Shown here: positions 1 through 9,220 of the stretch, piece by piece
How positions within the stretch are numbered: position 1 is the first letter of the stretch
Layout of the letters: every line of letters starts with the position of its first letter
NCBI GenBank assembly: GCA_026692725.1
Contig: JAPMUG010000004.1
Span: forward strand, 124,001-188,000
Source: Ecytonucleospora hepatopenaei
Lineage: Eukaryota; Microsporidia; Enterocytozoonidae
DNA length: 64,000 bases
Direction of reading: 5' to 3'
Translations under genes and position numbers: made by a program
Notes under the pieces: model-generated
Databases searched by the model: none
Told to the model about the DNA's origin: nothing
Seen by the model: only the letters and a program-made list of their open reading frames with translations

Positions 1-928
1 CATCATTTTTATCTGTTGGCACTAATGAATTTGTTTCATTTTCTTCAACAACTGATTCTTCTTCAAGTTCTTCCTCTGTTTTTTCTTTTAATGTCAATTG
101 TTCTTCTAACTTAATTTTATTGTTTTCTTCTGTTAAAATCATGTCAAATAAATAACCCATTTGGTTTTCTTCATTATCTACATACTCATTGAGACATTCC
201 AAATTAAAAAAGCTTATAATTTTATATTTTTCTTTATTTTTAGTTATTGATTCTATTTCATTTTCATTTAGTGAAGCTTCTTCAAAAATGTATTTTCCAT
301 TTGAATTTTTTGAAAATACAATCTTACTTAAACTTTCTCCTTTTATATCTTGTTTATCCATGTTAAATTCACCATTGAATTTTTTTAAAATGTAAAATTG
401 TTTAACTTTATTATTTGTTAGTCTTTCTTCATTATTGTAACATAATACAACATTATCATATTCACCATTTTCTTTATAATTTGTTAAATCTACAAAAGAA
501 AATTCATATCCTTTAATACAATTGTTAACTATTCTTTTTGGTACATAATAATGTTTTCCTTCCACATGTATGCTATTTCCGTCTAAAAACACATACTTTT
601 CTTCTACATTAAGTTCAAATGTTTCATTTGCATCATTTTTATTAGTAAAAATTAAATCAAAACCATTATCTTCTATTTCTTCTTTATCTTCACTACTTAA
701 TGTGTTATGGTTTTTTGTTAATATTATTTGAAACGTAAATTGATCACCTTTTTGTAATGTTATTTCTCTACCCTCTTCTAATGTTATTTCTCTACCCTCT
801 TCTAATGTTATTTCTCTACCCTCTTCTAATGTTATTTCTTCACCTTTCTTAAATGTACCTTCTGTAGCACCTTCTACATCACTTCCTAAAGAGAAGTTTA
901 TTAAATATAAACTTATGTTTAGTAACAT
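1..928 (-). CDS. Type A surface protein A1, partial (3' end outside window)
   Basis: The ATG at 928 is directly preceded by ACCC. The frame stays open for 309 codons to the window edge, so the C-terminus is missing. The N-terminus (MLLNISLYLINFSLGS) is a short hydrophobic leader. Three copies of the octapeptide EEGREITL follow, then an ectodomain with blocks shared by the next three genes: FDLIFTNK, a CYNN..NKVKQFYI stretch, FNGEFNMDKQDI and GKYIFEEA. The C-terminal part seen here is Glu-rich and resembles the stalk of its paralogues; the expected membrane helix lies outside the window. It is the first of five tandem type A genes. The family is not one I recognise. The surface location is inferred from the leader and from the membrane anchors of the complete paralogues. 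Confidence 0.8.
   Translation of the reverse strand, partial: MLLNISLYLINFSLGSDVEGATEGTFKKGEEITLEEGREITLEEGREITLEEGREITLQKGDQFTFQIILTKNHNTLSSEDKEEIEDNGFDLIFTNKNDANETFELNVEEKYVFLDGNSIHVEGKHYYVPKRIVNNCIKGYEFSFVDLTNYKENGEYDNVVLCYNNEERLTNNKVKQFYILKKFNGEFNMDKQDIKGESLSKIVFSKNSNGKYIFEEASLNENEIESITKNKEKYKIISFFNLECLNEYVDNEENQMGYLFDMILTEENNKIKLEEQLTLKEKTEEELEEESVVEENETNSLVPTDKND
757..840. repeat. 24-bp in-frame tandem repeat in A1
   Basis: Three near-perfect 24-bp units at 757-780, 781-804 and 805-828, plus a partial fourth, encode EEGREITL repeats immediately after the leader. The unit length is a multiple of three, so copy-number change keeps the frame. Confidence 0.9.
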
Positions 929-970
929 GGGTATTAGGAGAAAAAAAGTTTAAAAATATGATTTTAAAAA

Positions 971-998
971 ATGATCAAAAAACAAATAACTAATAGTT
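971..998 (-). promoter_or_regulatory. Shared upstream element of A1
   Basis: A 28-bp block lies 43-70 bp before the A1 start. On the plus strand it begins ATGATCAAAAAAC and ends CTAATAGTT. The same 28 bp recur at 2787-2814 and 4898-4925, with one or a few changes at 7838-7865 and 9221-9248. A second shared block, with a GGAAAAATC-like part and TTTTAACCTATC, lies about 150-180 bp from the start. A role as transcription-factor site is inferred from conservation and position. Confidence 0.55.
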
Positions 999-1305
999 GG
1001 TTAAAACTTCTTTTTATATAAAATAAATTAGAAAAATCAACAAATATTTGTATTTACAAAATATCACTAAATTTTTTGATTTTTCCTTAATTCATTTTTT
1101 TGATAGGTTAAAAAATAAATATTTTTTATAAACTTCAATATAAACTATAATATTAAGTATTTAATTTAAAAACAATTTTTATAAAAATATTTATTTTCAA
1201 ATTATTTCTTATAATATATTTATTATTAAATTATTTCTTATACTTTTTTATTATTAAATTATTTATATAATATGTTTTTTATTAATTTATTAATATGTTA
1301 TCAAA

Positions 1306-2745
1306 TTATATTTCATCATCTTTTTCATTATTTTCTAATTTTTTTCTATATATGATAACACCTATCAATCCAAGTGATAATAAAATAACAATTGTCATAA
1401 TAGCAATTGAAATTTTAAATAATTTGCTGCCTTTTTTATTTTTTTTCTTTTTAATTTCTTTTTCAACATTAGCAGGAGTTTCATTACTAATTACAGTCTC
1501 AGCATTAGCAGGAGTTTCATTATTAACATTAGTCTCAGCATTAGGAGATTCCTCTTCTAAGGGTGAAGAAACCTTTTCATGTGTTACTAAAGTGTCTGTT
1601 TCTTTTTCAAGTTTATCATCATTTTGTGGATTTATTATGGTTTCATCTGTTTCTTTAAGAATTTCATTATTAGTTAAATTGTTACCATTTTGTAAATTTT
1701 CACCAGAATTTTCCTTATGTTCTGAGTTTAAAGTTTCTTCAGTGATATTTTCAGGCTTTTCTTCAGTGGAAATAACATCAGGCTTTTCTTCAGTGATATT
1801 TTCAGGCTTTTCTTCAGTGGAAATAGGAACATCAGGCTTTTCTTCAGTGGAAATAGGAACATCAGGCTTTTCTTCAGTGGAAATAGGAACATCAGTGGCA
1901 GTAGTATCAGGCTTTTCTTCATCGTCTTTACCTTTATTTATAGAAGACTCTTTTTTAATATCTTTTTTTTCATATAATTGCATTATTTCTTGTAAAATTA
2001 CAGGACTAACTTTTTTTTGTGTTTTCATTTCGACATAAACATTAAAAACATCCCTTTCTTTTTCTGTATAATAAATATTTAACTTATCTATATTAAGACA
2101 GCATATACACTCATATGAATTTTTATTATTCTTATAACTCAAATCAAATTCTTGTTTTTCCTTATCAGTCAGCTGTATTTCTTCAAAAATGATATTTTGT
2201 CCCTCATCTCTTGTAAAAACAATTTTAGATAAATTTTCACCTTTTAAAAAATCATTTGAAATGTCTAATTGAACATTTGAATTTTTAATCACGTAAAAAG
2301 TATCCACATTTTTAGTATTTATTTCATGTTTCTTATAACATAGTGTAATATAACCATCATTTTCAGTTTTATAATTAAGGTCCTTTGAATCTTCAAATCT
2401 AAACTTTACACCCAATGGTTGTTTTCCATCTTCTGATTTATCCAAATCACAACAATATGTTTTATCATCATTTATTTTAAATGTCATTTTTTGTCCAATA
2501 AAAAAGCTTTGTAAAATATTAAGAGCAATTTTGTCACGTTCATCATTTTTATTAGTAAAAACCAAATCAATAGAATCATTATTGGATTTATTATCTTTAT
2601 CAATTTTCTCTCTTTTTTTAAGTTCTATTAAAGTAAAATATGTAACATCTTTACAAATATCTATTATAGTACCTGGGTTTTCTATAAGTTCTTCAGTTTT
2701 TCCTAAAGAAAATTCTAAAGCTAACAGACTAATATTTAGTAACAT
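1306..2745 (-). CDS. Type A surface protein A2, repeat-stalk, single-pass
   Basis: This 479-residue protein starts at an ATG preceded by ACCC. It has a hydrophobic leader (MLLNISLLALEFSLG), an ectodomain to about residue 270 with the family blocks SIDLVFTNKND, FYVIKNSNVQLDI and IIFEEIQLTDKE, and a repeat stalk of EEKPDVPIST units around residues 275-340. A Glu/Asn/Thr-rich linker follows. A membrane helix lies near residues 440-462 (ISIAIMTIVILLSLGLIGVI) with the tail YRKKLENNEKDDEI. Architecture suggests a type I membrane protein displayed at the cell or spore surface. It is more diverged in the ectodomain than A1, A3 and A4. No enzyme motif is visible. Confidence 0.85.
   Translation of the reverse strand: MLLNISLLALEFSLGKTEELIENPGTIIDICKDVTYFTLIELKKREKIDKDNKSNNDSIDLVFTNKNDERDKIALNILQSFFIGQKMTFKINDDKTYCCDLDKSEDGKQPLGVKFRFEDSKDLNYKTENDGYITLCYKKHEINTKNVDTFYVIKNSNVQLDISNDFLKGENLSKIVFTRDEGQNIIFEEIQLTDKEKQEFDLSYKNNKNSYECICCLNIDKLNIYYTEKERDVFNVYVEMKTQKKVSPVILQEIMQLYEKKDIKKESSINKGKDDEEKPDTTATDVPISTEEKPDVPISTEEKPDVPISTEEKPENITEEKPDVISTEEKPENITEETLNSEHKENSGENLQNGNNLTNNEILKETDETIINPQNDDKLEKETDTLVTHEKVSSPLEEESPNAETNVNNETPANAETVISNETPANVEKEIKKKKNKKGSKLFKISIAIMTIVILLSLGLIGVIIYRKKLENNEKDDEI
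1739..1922. repeat. 30-bp in-frame repeat array in the A2 stalk
   Basis: Units of about 30 bp with shorter 24-27-bp variants encode EEKPDVPIST, EEKPENIT and EEKPDVIST. The three central copies are nearly identical at the DNA level, which points to recent expansion or homogenisation. Confidence 0.85.
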
Positions 2746-2786
2746 GGGTATAAGGAGAAAAAAAGCTTTAAAATATGATTCAAAAA

Positions 2787-2814
2787 ATGATCAAAAAACA
2801 AATAACTAATAGTT
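2787..2814 (-). promoter_or_regulatory. Shared upstream element of A2
   Basis: The 28-bp block is identical to that upstream of A1 and lies 42-69 bp before the ATG. The surrounding GGAGAAAAAAAG-like spacer is also conserved. Confidence 0.55.
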
Positions 2815-3557
2815 CATTTTTTATGTTTAAATAGTTAAAATCCATTTAAATTAAATAAAAAACATTATAAAAATATCAGTAAATTTTTGATTTTTCCTTT
2901 TTTTATTATTTGATAGGTTAAAAATTTAAACATTTTTTGATTTATACATAATTATTTTATGTTTATACGTAGTTAATAATATATAATAGATAGTTAATAA
3001 CCTAATAATATATAATATAAAAAATATTTTACATAATATTTTTACATATCAGTTATATACCATAATAAGACTAATCTTTACACTATATATAAAATTATTT
3101 TTTAATTTTTCTATTTCCCAGGTTATTTATATCAGATTTAGCTTTCAGTTTATATATTTATTAATATTAAAAAATCTAATCATAAATATTTCCTTATAAC
3201 TAAAAGGATGGGTTAAACTGTTTTAAATGTTTATAAAGTTTGGGTTAAGCTTATATAATAAACAAAAATAATAAACAAAAATAATAAACAAAAATAATAA
3301 ACAAAAGGTAAGGTTAAATTTAATTATGATTATACTATAATTAGACATATAAAACATTATAACATCTTAACTTATATAAATGCAATAAACAATATAGTCA
3401 TAATTTAATATAAAATAACATTAAAAAAATTAATAATTTATTTAAAAAAGATATTTATAATAAATACAATTTAATAATTTTTTAATAATAAGTTATTTAT
3501 ACAGTTTAATTTAATATAATTTAATATTATATTATATTATATTAGTGTGCTATTAAA
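2815..3557. other. Intergenic, no gene seen
   Basis: About 740 bp of AT-rich DNA. It holds the second conserved upstream block of A2 near 2886-2925 and a short tandem repeat of ATAAACAAAA-type units at about 3256-3306. No ORF with coding character was seen. Confidence 0.6.
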
Positions 3558-4856
3558 TTATATTTCAATATCTTTTTCATTATTTTCTATTCTTTTTCTG
3601 TATATGATTATACCTATTAATACTGATACTAATAAAATGATAATTGCCATAATAGCAATTGCAATTTTTAGTAATTTAATGCCTTTTTTATTTTCTTCTT
3701 TACTTTCTCTTTCAACATTAGCACTCTCATTATTATTAGCATTTTCAATATTATTAGCACTCTCATTATTATTAGCATTTTCAATATTATTAGCACTCTC
3801 ATTATTATTAGCATTTTCAATATTATTACTACTCTCATTATTATTATGAGATTCTGTTTCTGTAGAAAAATTATTAGGTGTTAATTTTTTAGTCTTATTT
3901 TTTATATAATTATATTCTTCAGCACTAAAAAAACTACTTTCACTACTTTCTTCATTTCCTTTACCTTCTAGCTTTACTGGAATATCCCTCCCAGTTTTTT
4001 CTTTTTTTAATGTCAATTCATCTTTTAACACAACTTTAGTGTTTTCTGAAAACATCATTTCATATACAAAAGAATCATATTTTTCTTTTTTAGTGTTCAT
4101 AAAATAATTGAAACAGCCCAAATTAATAAAGTTTATAATTTTATAATGTTCTTTGTTTTTATTTAATGCTTCTAATTCATTTTTATTTAGTGGAGCTTCT
4201 TCAAAAATGTATTTTCCATTTATATCTGTTGTAAATAATATTTTTGTTAAACTATCTTTATTTATGTCTTGTTTTTCCATGTTAAATTCACCATTGAAAT
4301 TTTTTATAATGTAAAATTGTTTTACTTTATTAGTTTCTTCTTTTTCTATATTATTATAACACAATGCATGATTACTAAATTTATTATTCTTTTTAAAATT
4401 TTCAAGACCTACAAAAGAAAATTCAGTTTTATTTTCTTCACCTTCTGGTAAATAATAAGGTTTACCATCCACATGTATTTTACTATCGTTAATAAACGTA
4501 TATGTGTAGTAAATGTTTAATTCAAGTGTTTCATTTTTATCAGTAAAAACTAAATCAAAACTATTACCACCTACTTGTTCATCTTCTTCATCTACTTGTT
4601 CATCTTCATAATCATAATCATAATCATCATAATCATAATCATCATCTTTATAAACTTGTTCTTCTTCACTATTTATTGTATTATCTTTTTTTGTTATTGT
4701 TAATTCATTGAAAAACAAATCATTTTTTTGCAATGTTAGTACATCATCTTTTTTAAATGTAATTTCTTTATCTTTTTCTATTGTAGCTCCTGTAGCACCT
4801 TCTGTAGCACTTCCTAAAGAATAGTTTATTAAATATAAACTTATGTTTAGTAACAT
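3558..4856 (-). CDS. Type A surface protein A3, repeat-stalk, single-pass
   Basis: This 432-residue protein starts with ATG after ACCC. The leader (MLLNISLYLINYSLGS) is nearly identical to that of A1. An acidic Asp/Tyr/Glu stretch (about residues 66-96) interrupts the ectodomain before FDLVFTDKNETLELN. Then come CYNNIEKEETNKVKQFY, FNGEFNMEKQDIN, GKYIFEEAPLNKNE and INLGCFNYFMN, which are strongly shared with A1 and A4. The stalk is a repeat of NNESANNIENAN units, followed by a membrane helix (IAIAIMAIIILLVSVLIGII) and the tail YRKRIENNEKDIEI. Function unknown; surface display is inferred. Confidence 0.85.
   Translation of the reverse strand: MLLNISLYLINYSLGSATEGATGATIEKDKEITFKKDDVLTLQKNDLFFNELTITKKDNTINSEEEQVYKDDDYDYDDYDYDYEDEQVDEEDEQVGGNSFDLVFTDKNETLELNIYYTYTFINDSKIHVDGKPYYLPEGEENKTEFSFVGLENFKKNNKFSNHALCYNNIEKEETNKVKQFYIIKNFNGEFNMEKQDINKDSLTKILFTTDINGKYIFEEAPLNKNELEALNKNKEHYKIINFINLGCFNYFMNTKKEKYDSFVYEMMFSENTKVVLKDELTLKKEKTGRDIPVKLEGKGNEESSESSFFSAEEYNYIKNKTKKLTPNNFSTETESHNNNESSNNIENANNNESANNIENANNNESANNIENANNNESANVERESKEENKKGIKLLKIAIAIMAIIILLVSVLIGIIIYRKRIENNEKDIEI
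3717..3842. repeat. 36-bp in-frame repeat array in the A3 stalk
   Basis: About three and a half copies of a 36-bp unit encode a 12-residue Asn/Glu/Ser/Ala motif (NESANNIENANN). It is unrelated in sequence to the repeats of A1, A2 and A4, although it sits at the same place as in A2. Confidence 0.85.
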
Positions 4857-4897
4857 GGGTATTAGGAGAAAAAAAACACTAAAATATGATTTTAAAA

Positions 4898-4925
4898 ATG
4901 ATCAAAAAACAAATAACTAATAGTT
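4898..4925 (-). promoter_or_regulatory. Shared upstream element of A3
   Basis: The 28-bp block is identical to those of A1 and A2, 42-69 bp before the ATG. The conserved upstream copy ends near 5040, where the inverted-repeat element begins. Confidence 0.55.
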
Positions 4926-5040
4926 GATTATTGATGTTTAAATAGTTAAAATATAGAAAAATAAATAAAAATCATTTTTAAAAAAATTTCAAAAAATATT
5001 CAGATATTTCCTTTACTATTTATTTTTAGGTGGATATTTC

Positions 5041-5243
5041 TTGACCCTTAAAAAATTCTCAAAACCCATAAAAAATTTTGTTCACCCATAAAGTCTGTCC
5101 GCCACCCCTTAAATTAATCTCTAAACCCATAAATTATGTATCTCTAAACCCATAAATTAGAAGCTTCATTTTCAATTAACCAAGGTAAATAATTGGTGTT
5201 TAGAGGTTTTTTATGGGTTTTGAGAATTTTTTATGGGTGTAGC
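5041..5243. mobile_element. MITE-like element with long terminal inverted repeats
   Basis: A perfect 26-bp inverted repeat lies at 5050-5075 and 5209-5234 (core TTCTCAAAACCCATAAA and its complement). It extends outward with one mismatch to about 5046 and 5240. The interior carries more copies of the CTAAACCCATAAA motif, so one short word is repeated about six times in both orientations. The element is richer in C and G than its surroundings and has no ORF. This fits a miniature inverted-repeat element or the scar of one. I see no clear target-site duplication. Confidence 0.5.
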
Positions 5244-5376
5244 TGTATTTATTCAATAAAATATAAGAATTAAATTTAATTTACTAAAAAGTAATAATTA
5301 TATATAAGTATGATTAACATAAAAATAAATCAATATATAATTTTTAATTAATACTTCTCATTATATTATTATATTA

Positions 5377-7794
5377 TTATATTTCATCCTCTATTTTATT
5401 ATTTTCTAATCTTTTTTTATACATAATAACACCTATTATTATAAACAAAAGTAAAAATGTAATAACCATCAATATTATAACAGTCATAATTAATTTTTTA
5501 TTCTCTTTTTTATTTTCTTCCTTACTCTCTGTTTGAACATTAGCAGTCTTATTATTATCAGTATTATTATCAGTATTCTTAATATTTTTATTTTTATTCT
5601 TATTTTTATTCTTAATAATATTTTTATTTTTATTCTTATTATTATTATCAGTATTCTTAATATTATCATTAGTAGATTCTTCTGTATTAGTTACAGTTAC
5701 TGGTAATGAATTATTATTATTTTTTATAATATTTTCTTGAGCATTAGTAACTTTACTATCTTCACTACCATTACTATTATGATTTATTTTATTATGAGAT
5801 TGTTTACCACTTTGATTGATACTTCCATTAATATGTTTGATATCATTATTCTTATGAGATTCTTTACTATTATCATTATTTGATTCTTTATGTGGTTTCT
5901 GACCATCTAATTTACTATTAGTATTAGTATTAGTATTAGTATTAGTATTAGTATTAGTATTAGTATTAGTATTAGTATTAGTATTAGTATTAGTATTAGT
6001 ATTAGTATTAGTATTAGTATTAGTATTAGTATTAGTATTAGTATTAGTATTAGTATTAGTATTAGTATTAGTATTAGTATTAGTATTAGTATTAGTATTA
6101 GTATTAGTATTAGTATTAGTATTAGTATTAGTATTAGTATTAGTATTAGTATTAGTATTAGTATTAGTATTAGTATTAGTATTAGTATTAGTATTAGTAT
6201 TAGTATTAGTATTAGTATTAGTATTAGTATTAGTATTAGTATTAGTATTAGTATTAGTATTAGTATTAGTATTAGTATTAGTATTAGTATTAGTATTAGT
6301 ATTAGTATTAGTATTAGTATTAGTATTAGTATTAGTATTAGTATTAGTATTAGTATTAGTATTAGTATTAGTATTAGTATTAGTATTAGTATTAGTATTA
6401 TTCGTATTATTGATTTCTTTTACACTATTACTTATATTACTTATATTACTGATATTACCTATATTACCATTATTACCATTATTAGTATGTTTAGTTTCAT
6501 TTATTTGTTTATGTTGTATTATACTTCCATTATTAGTTGGTTCTTTATTTTTATCACTTATCTTATTATTCTTATTATGTATGTCACTTCCAGTACTTTT
6601 TAAGTTATCCCCTGTATGCTTTGTTGTATTGTCGATTGTAGGTTTATGTTTTTTACTCTCACTGGTTACAGATGTATCTGGTTGACTTCTTTTATTTATT
6701 ATTTTATGAGATGATTCATTATCATTATCATTATCATTATCTTTTAAATTTATTTCAGATCCATTACCATTTTTTTTGTTTTCCTGTAACTTATTATCTT
6801 TTTTTCTTATATTATCAATACCACTGGTAATATTATTTTTAATTTCTTTAGTAATGTTGCTCATATTGTGTAATAAACCACTTGCTGTATTTTTAAATTT
6901 ACTACCTTGTGATTTATTTATACCTTTTATACATTTCTGTCCTTCTTCTACTTTTTGTACTGAAGTATTTGTATTATTAGCTATTTCTTCTTTTATTGTA
7001 ACTTTATCTTTCAATATAACTGTATTGTCCATTCCATCAAAAACCATATTTATGCTTATATACTTGTTTTGTAGGTCATTACGGTTCATAAAACAATTTA
7101 AAGCAAACAAATTAATAAAGTTTATAATTTTGTATTCTTTTTTGTTTTTATTAAATGTATCTATTTCTTCTTTTTTTAGTGAAACTTCTTCAAAAATGTA
7201 TTTTCCATCTGTTTCTTTTGTAAATACAATTTTTGTTAAACTCTCTTCATTTATATCTTGTTTATCCATGTTAAATTCACCATTGAAATTTTTTAAGATA
7301 TAAAATTGTTTTACTTTATTATTTTCTTCTTTTTCTATATTATTATAACATAATGTAACATTTATAGAAATATTGCTATTATATTTATATTTATATTCTT
7401 CTTTATTTTGAAAAATAAATGATATACCATTTTGTATGTTTGTATTATTTTCTTCTGTCTTATTTAAATTTGTAGAGTTTTTATTATTTTCTTCTGTCTT
7501 ATTTAAATAAACATTCGTATTATTATCAATAAAATATAATTTTTCTCCAGTAATAAGTTTATACGTATGGGTTACATTAAGTTTGATTGTATCATCTTTC
7601 TTATCTTTATTAGTAAAAATTAAATCAAAACTATTTTTTATATTATTACCTACTGCTTTAGTTTTATTTATAACCAGGATTGATTTAAATGAACAATCCT
7701 TTGAAAAATTCATTTCAGTATTTACGCCATACTTAGTTTCTTTATAGTTAGCAAAAGAAAAGACTAATGATAACAAGCTTATACTTAATAACAT
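5377..7794 (-). CDS. Type A surface protein A4 with giant Asn-Thr repeat stalk
   Basis: At 805 residues this is the longest member. ATG follows ACCC. The leader (MLLSISLLSLVFSFA) and ectodomain (to about residue 270) carry FDLIFTNKD, CYNNIEKEENNKVKQFYI, FNGEFNMDKQDIN, GKYIFEEVSLKKEE and INLFALNCFMN. A long hydrophilic region rich in Asn, Lys, Thr and Ser follows, with about 80 Asn-Thr dipeptides between roughly residues 465 and 627. Further Asn/Lys-rich sequence leads to a membrane helix (LIMTVIILMVITFLLLFIII) and the tail YKKRLENNKIEDEI. The stalk carries many Asn-X-Ser/Thr sites. Surface display is inferred. Length probably varies between isolates through the repeat. Confidence 0.85.
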   Translation of the reverse strand: MLLSISLLSLVFSFANYKETKYGVNTEMNFSKDCSFKSILVINKTKAVGNNIKNSFDLIFTNKDKKDDTIKLNVTHTYKLITGEKLYFIDNNTNVYLNKTEENNKNSTNLNKTEENNTNIQNGISFIFQNKEEYKYKYNSNISINVTLCYNNIEKEENNKVKQFYILKNFNGEFNMDKQDINEESLTKIVFTKETDGKYIFEEVSLKKEEIDTFNKNKKEYKIINFINLFALNCFMNRNDLQNKYISINMVFDGMDNTVILKDKVTIKEEIANNTNTSVQKVEEGQKCIKGINKSQGSKFKNTASGLLHNMSNITKEIKNNITSGIDNIRKKDNKLQENKKNGNGSEINLKDNDNDNDNESSHKIINKRSQPDTSVTSESKKHKPTIDNTTKHTGDNLKSTGSDIHNKNNKISDKNKEPTNNGSIIQHKQINETKHTNNGNNGNIGNISNISNISNSVKEINNTNNTNTNTNTNTNTNTNTNTNTNTNTNTNTNTNTNTNTNTNTNTNTNTNTNTNTNTNTNTNTNTNTNTNTNTNTNTNTNTNTNTNTNTNTNTNTNTNTNTNTNTNTNTNTNTNTNTNTNTNTNTNTNTNTNTNTNTNTNTNTNTNTNTNTNTNTNTNTNTNTNSKLDGQKPHKESNNDNSKESHKNNDIKHINGSINQSGKQSHNKINHNSNGSEDSKVTNAQENIIKNNNNSLPVTVTNTEESTNDNIKNTDNNNKNKNKNIIKNKNKNKNKNIKNTDNNTDNNKTANVQTESKEENKKENKKLIMTVIILMVITFLLLFIIIGVIMYKKRLENNKIEDEI
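5915..6400. repeat. Hexanucleotide array (TATTAG)n, about 81 copies, coding
   Basis: About 486 bp of uninterrupted hexamer, read on the minus strand as AATACT, encodes alternating Asn-Thr. Six-base units preserve frame whatever the copy number. The array is almost free of substitutions, which implies recent expansion. Confidence 0.95.
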
Positions 7795-7837
7795 GGGTAT
7801 ATGAGGAAAAAAAGTTTAAAAATTTGTTATTTAAAAA

Positions 7838-7865
7838 TTGATCAAAAAATAAATAACTAATAGTT
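7838..7865 (-). promoter_or_regulatory. Shared upstream element of A4
   Basis: TTGATCAAAAAATAAATAAC followed by TAATAGTT, two substitutions from the A1-A3 copies, 44-71 bp before the ATG. The second block (near 7955-7990) is also present. Confidence 0.5.
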
Positions 7866-8126
7866 ATTTATTTGGTGCTTAAATAGTTAAACTATAATAA
7901 AAAGTAATAAAAACAAACATAAAATTTTTTATAAAAAATATCACAAAAATATTTTGATATTTTCCTTTTTATATTTTTTGATAGGTTTAAAATAAAATAC
8001 TTTTATAATTAGAAAGTATATGATGTTTATAATCAAATAATATTTTTATAATCAAATAATATTTATTTAAGTTTATAATTAAATAATATTAATATATTTT
8101 ATTTATTTATTTATTTTTTTATTTAT

Positions 8127-9187
8127 TCATAATGTATTATCTGTATTATTATATAATACTCTTTTATTATATAATAATCCTATTAAGCTTAATAAAAATA
8201 ATAATGAAAATATTAGCAGTATAATAGCAAGTATAAATATTTTTTTACTCTTTTTATTTGTTTTATCTTTTTTTAATTTACTTTTGTTTATATCATTATT
8301 AACATTATTATTATTTAAATTATTATTATCATTATTTAAATTATTAACATTATTATTTAAATTATTATATTTATTATATAATAAATACATATCATCAAGT
8401 ATTTTTACTGTATTTTTATCACTCTTAAATATAGTGTATAATTTGTATATCCTATATGATATTTTGTCACTAAATAATTTTTCAATATCTTCTTTATACA
8501 GACTGATTACTTCATAACTCTCTTTATTTTCTTCAAATACCTCTTTTTCTTTATCTGTCAACTTTTTCTCATACAAACTAAATTCTGCAACTCCATTATA
8601 TGTAAAATACACTTTATAAACATCATTACAACTTACATTAAATGAGTTATCACCAATATTACCATCAAAACCATTTAGTAAATAAAACTGTGCTATCTTC
8701 CCTTCTTTATCCGCATCCTTTTTGTTATAACATAAAAAAGACATACAGTTATTGCATGTGAAATCATAAGCATACTGTTTATTAGGTAAAAATTGAATTT
8801 CTAGATTAAATCCTTTGTTAAGTGATTTTTCTGTTATATAGGAATATTGTTTACCATTGTATGATATATCATCAATATCTTGATCAATCACATATGTTTT
8901 ATTAATGATAAGTTCAATAATGTCTTTTTTATTGTTTTTATGAGTAGTGAATAATTTTATCACTTTTTTAATTTGACTCAATTATATCTTCTTCTATTTC
9001 TTTTATTTATATTTTCTTCTATTTCTTCTAATGTGATTGGTGATGAATGATCTTTTTTTGTAATGAAATATTTGATAGCAAAATTTGTATCTTTAGGTAA
9101 TTCTATACAATTATTTTTCTTTAAGATAATTCCATTTGCTTTTATTGTAGATTAAAATGTATTCAAAAAATAAAAATCAAATAACAT
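8127..9187 (-). pseudogene. Broken type A surface protein gene A5
   Basis: The family start ACCCATG is present at 9187 but its frame stops after 11 codons. A second frame carries an N-terminal part (residues such as ILKKNNCIELPKDTNF and FITKKD) until a stop near 8981. A third frame, open from about 8981 with no ATG at its beginning, carries the rest: LFTTHKNNKKDIIEL, FLCYNKKD, AQFYLLNGFDGNI, an Asn-rich linker, a membrane helix and a short tail. At least two frame changes separate the pieces. This is either a decayed paralogue or an assembly with indel errors in A/T runs. Its upstream element is also degenerate, which favours true decay. Confidence 0.7.
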
Positions 9188-9220
9188 GGGTATAATAAGG
9201 GTAAACTTGATGATAAAAAC

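Noticed and set aside
1295..2038. Plus-strand 247-codon ORF with Ser/Phe-rich sequence
   Set aside because: It is the antisense of the A2 stalk and membrane helix. Its apparent repeats come from the 30-bp repeat of A2, and it has no start-site motif.
5041..5243. Telomere-like repeat because of multiple CCCATAAA words
   Set aside because: The words occur in both orientations as an inverted repeat, are irregularly spaced and lie inside a gene array.
8127..8981. Intact 284-residue gene at A5
   Set aside because: The frame begins with TTG directly after a stop, has no ATG at its start and lacks the family leader, which lies upstream in other frames.
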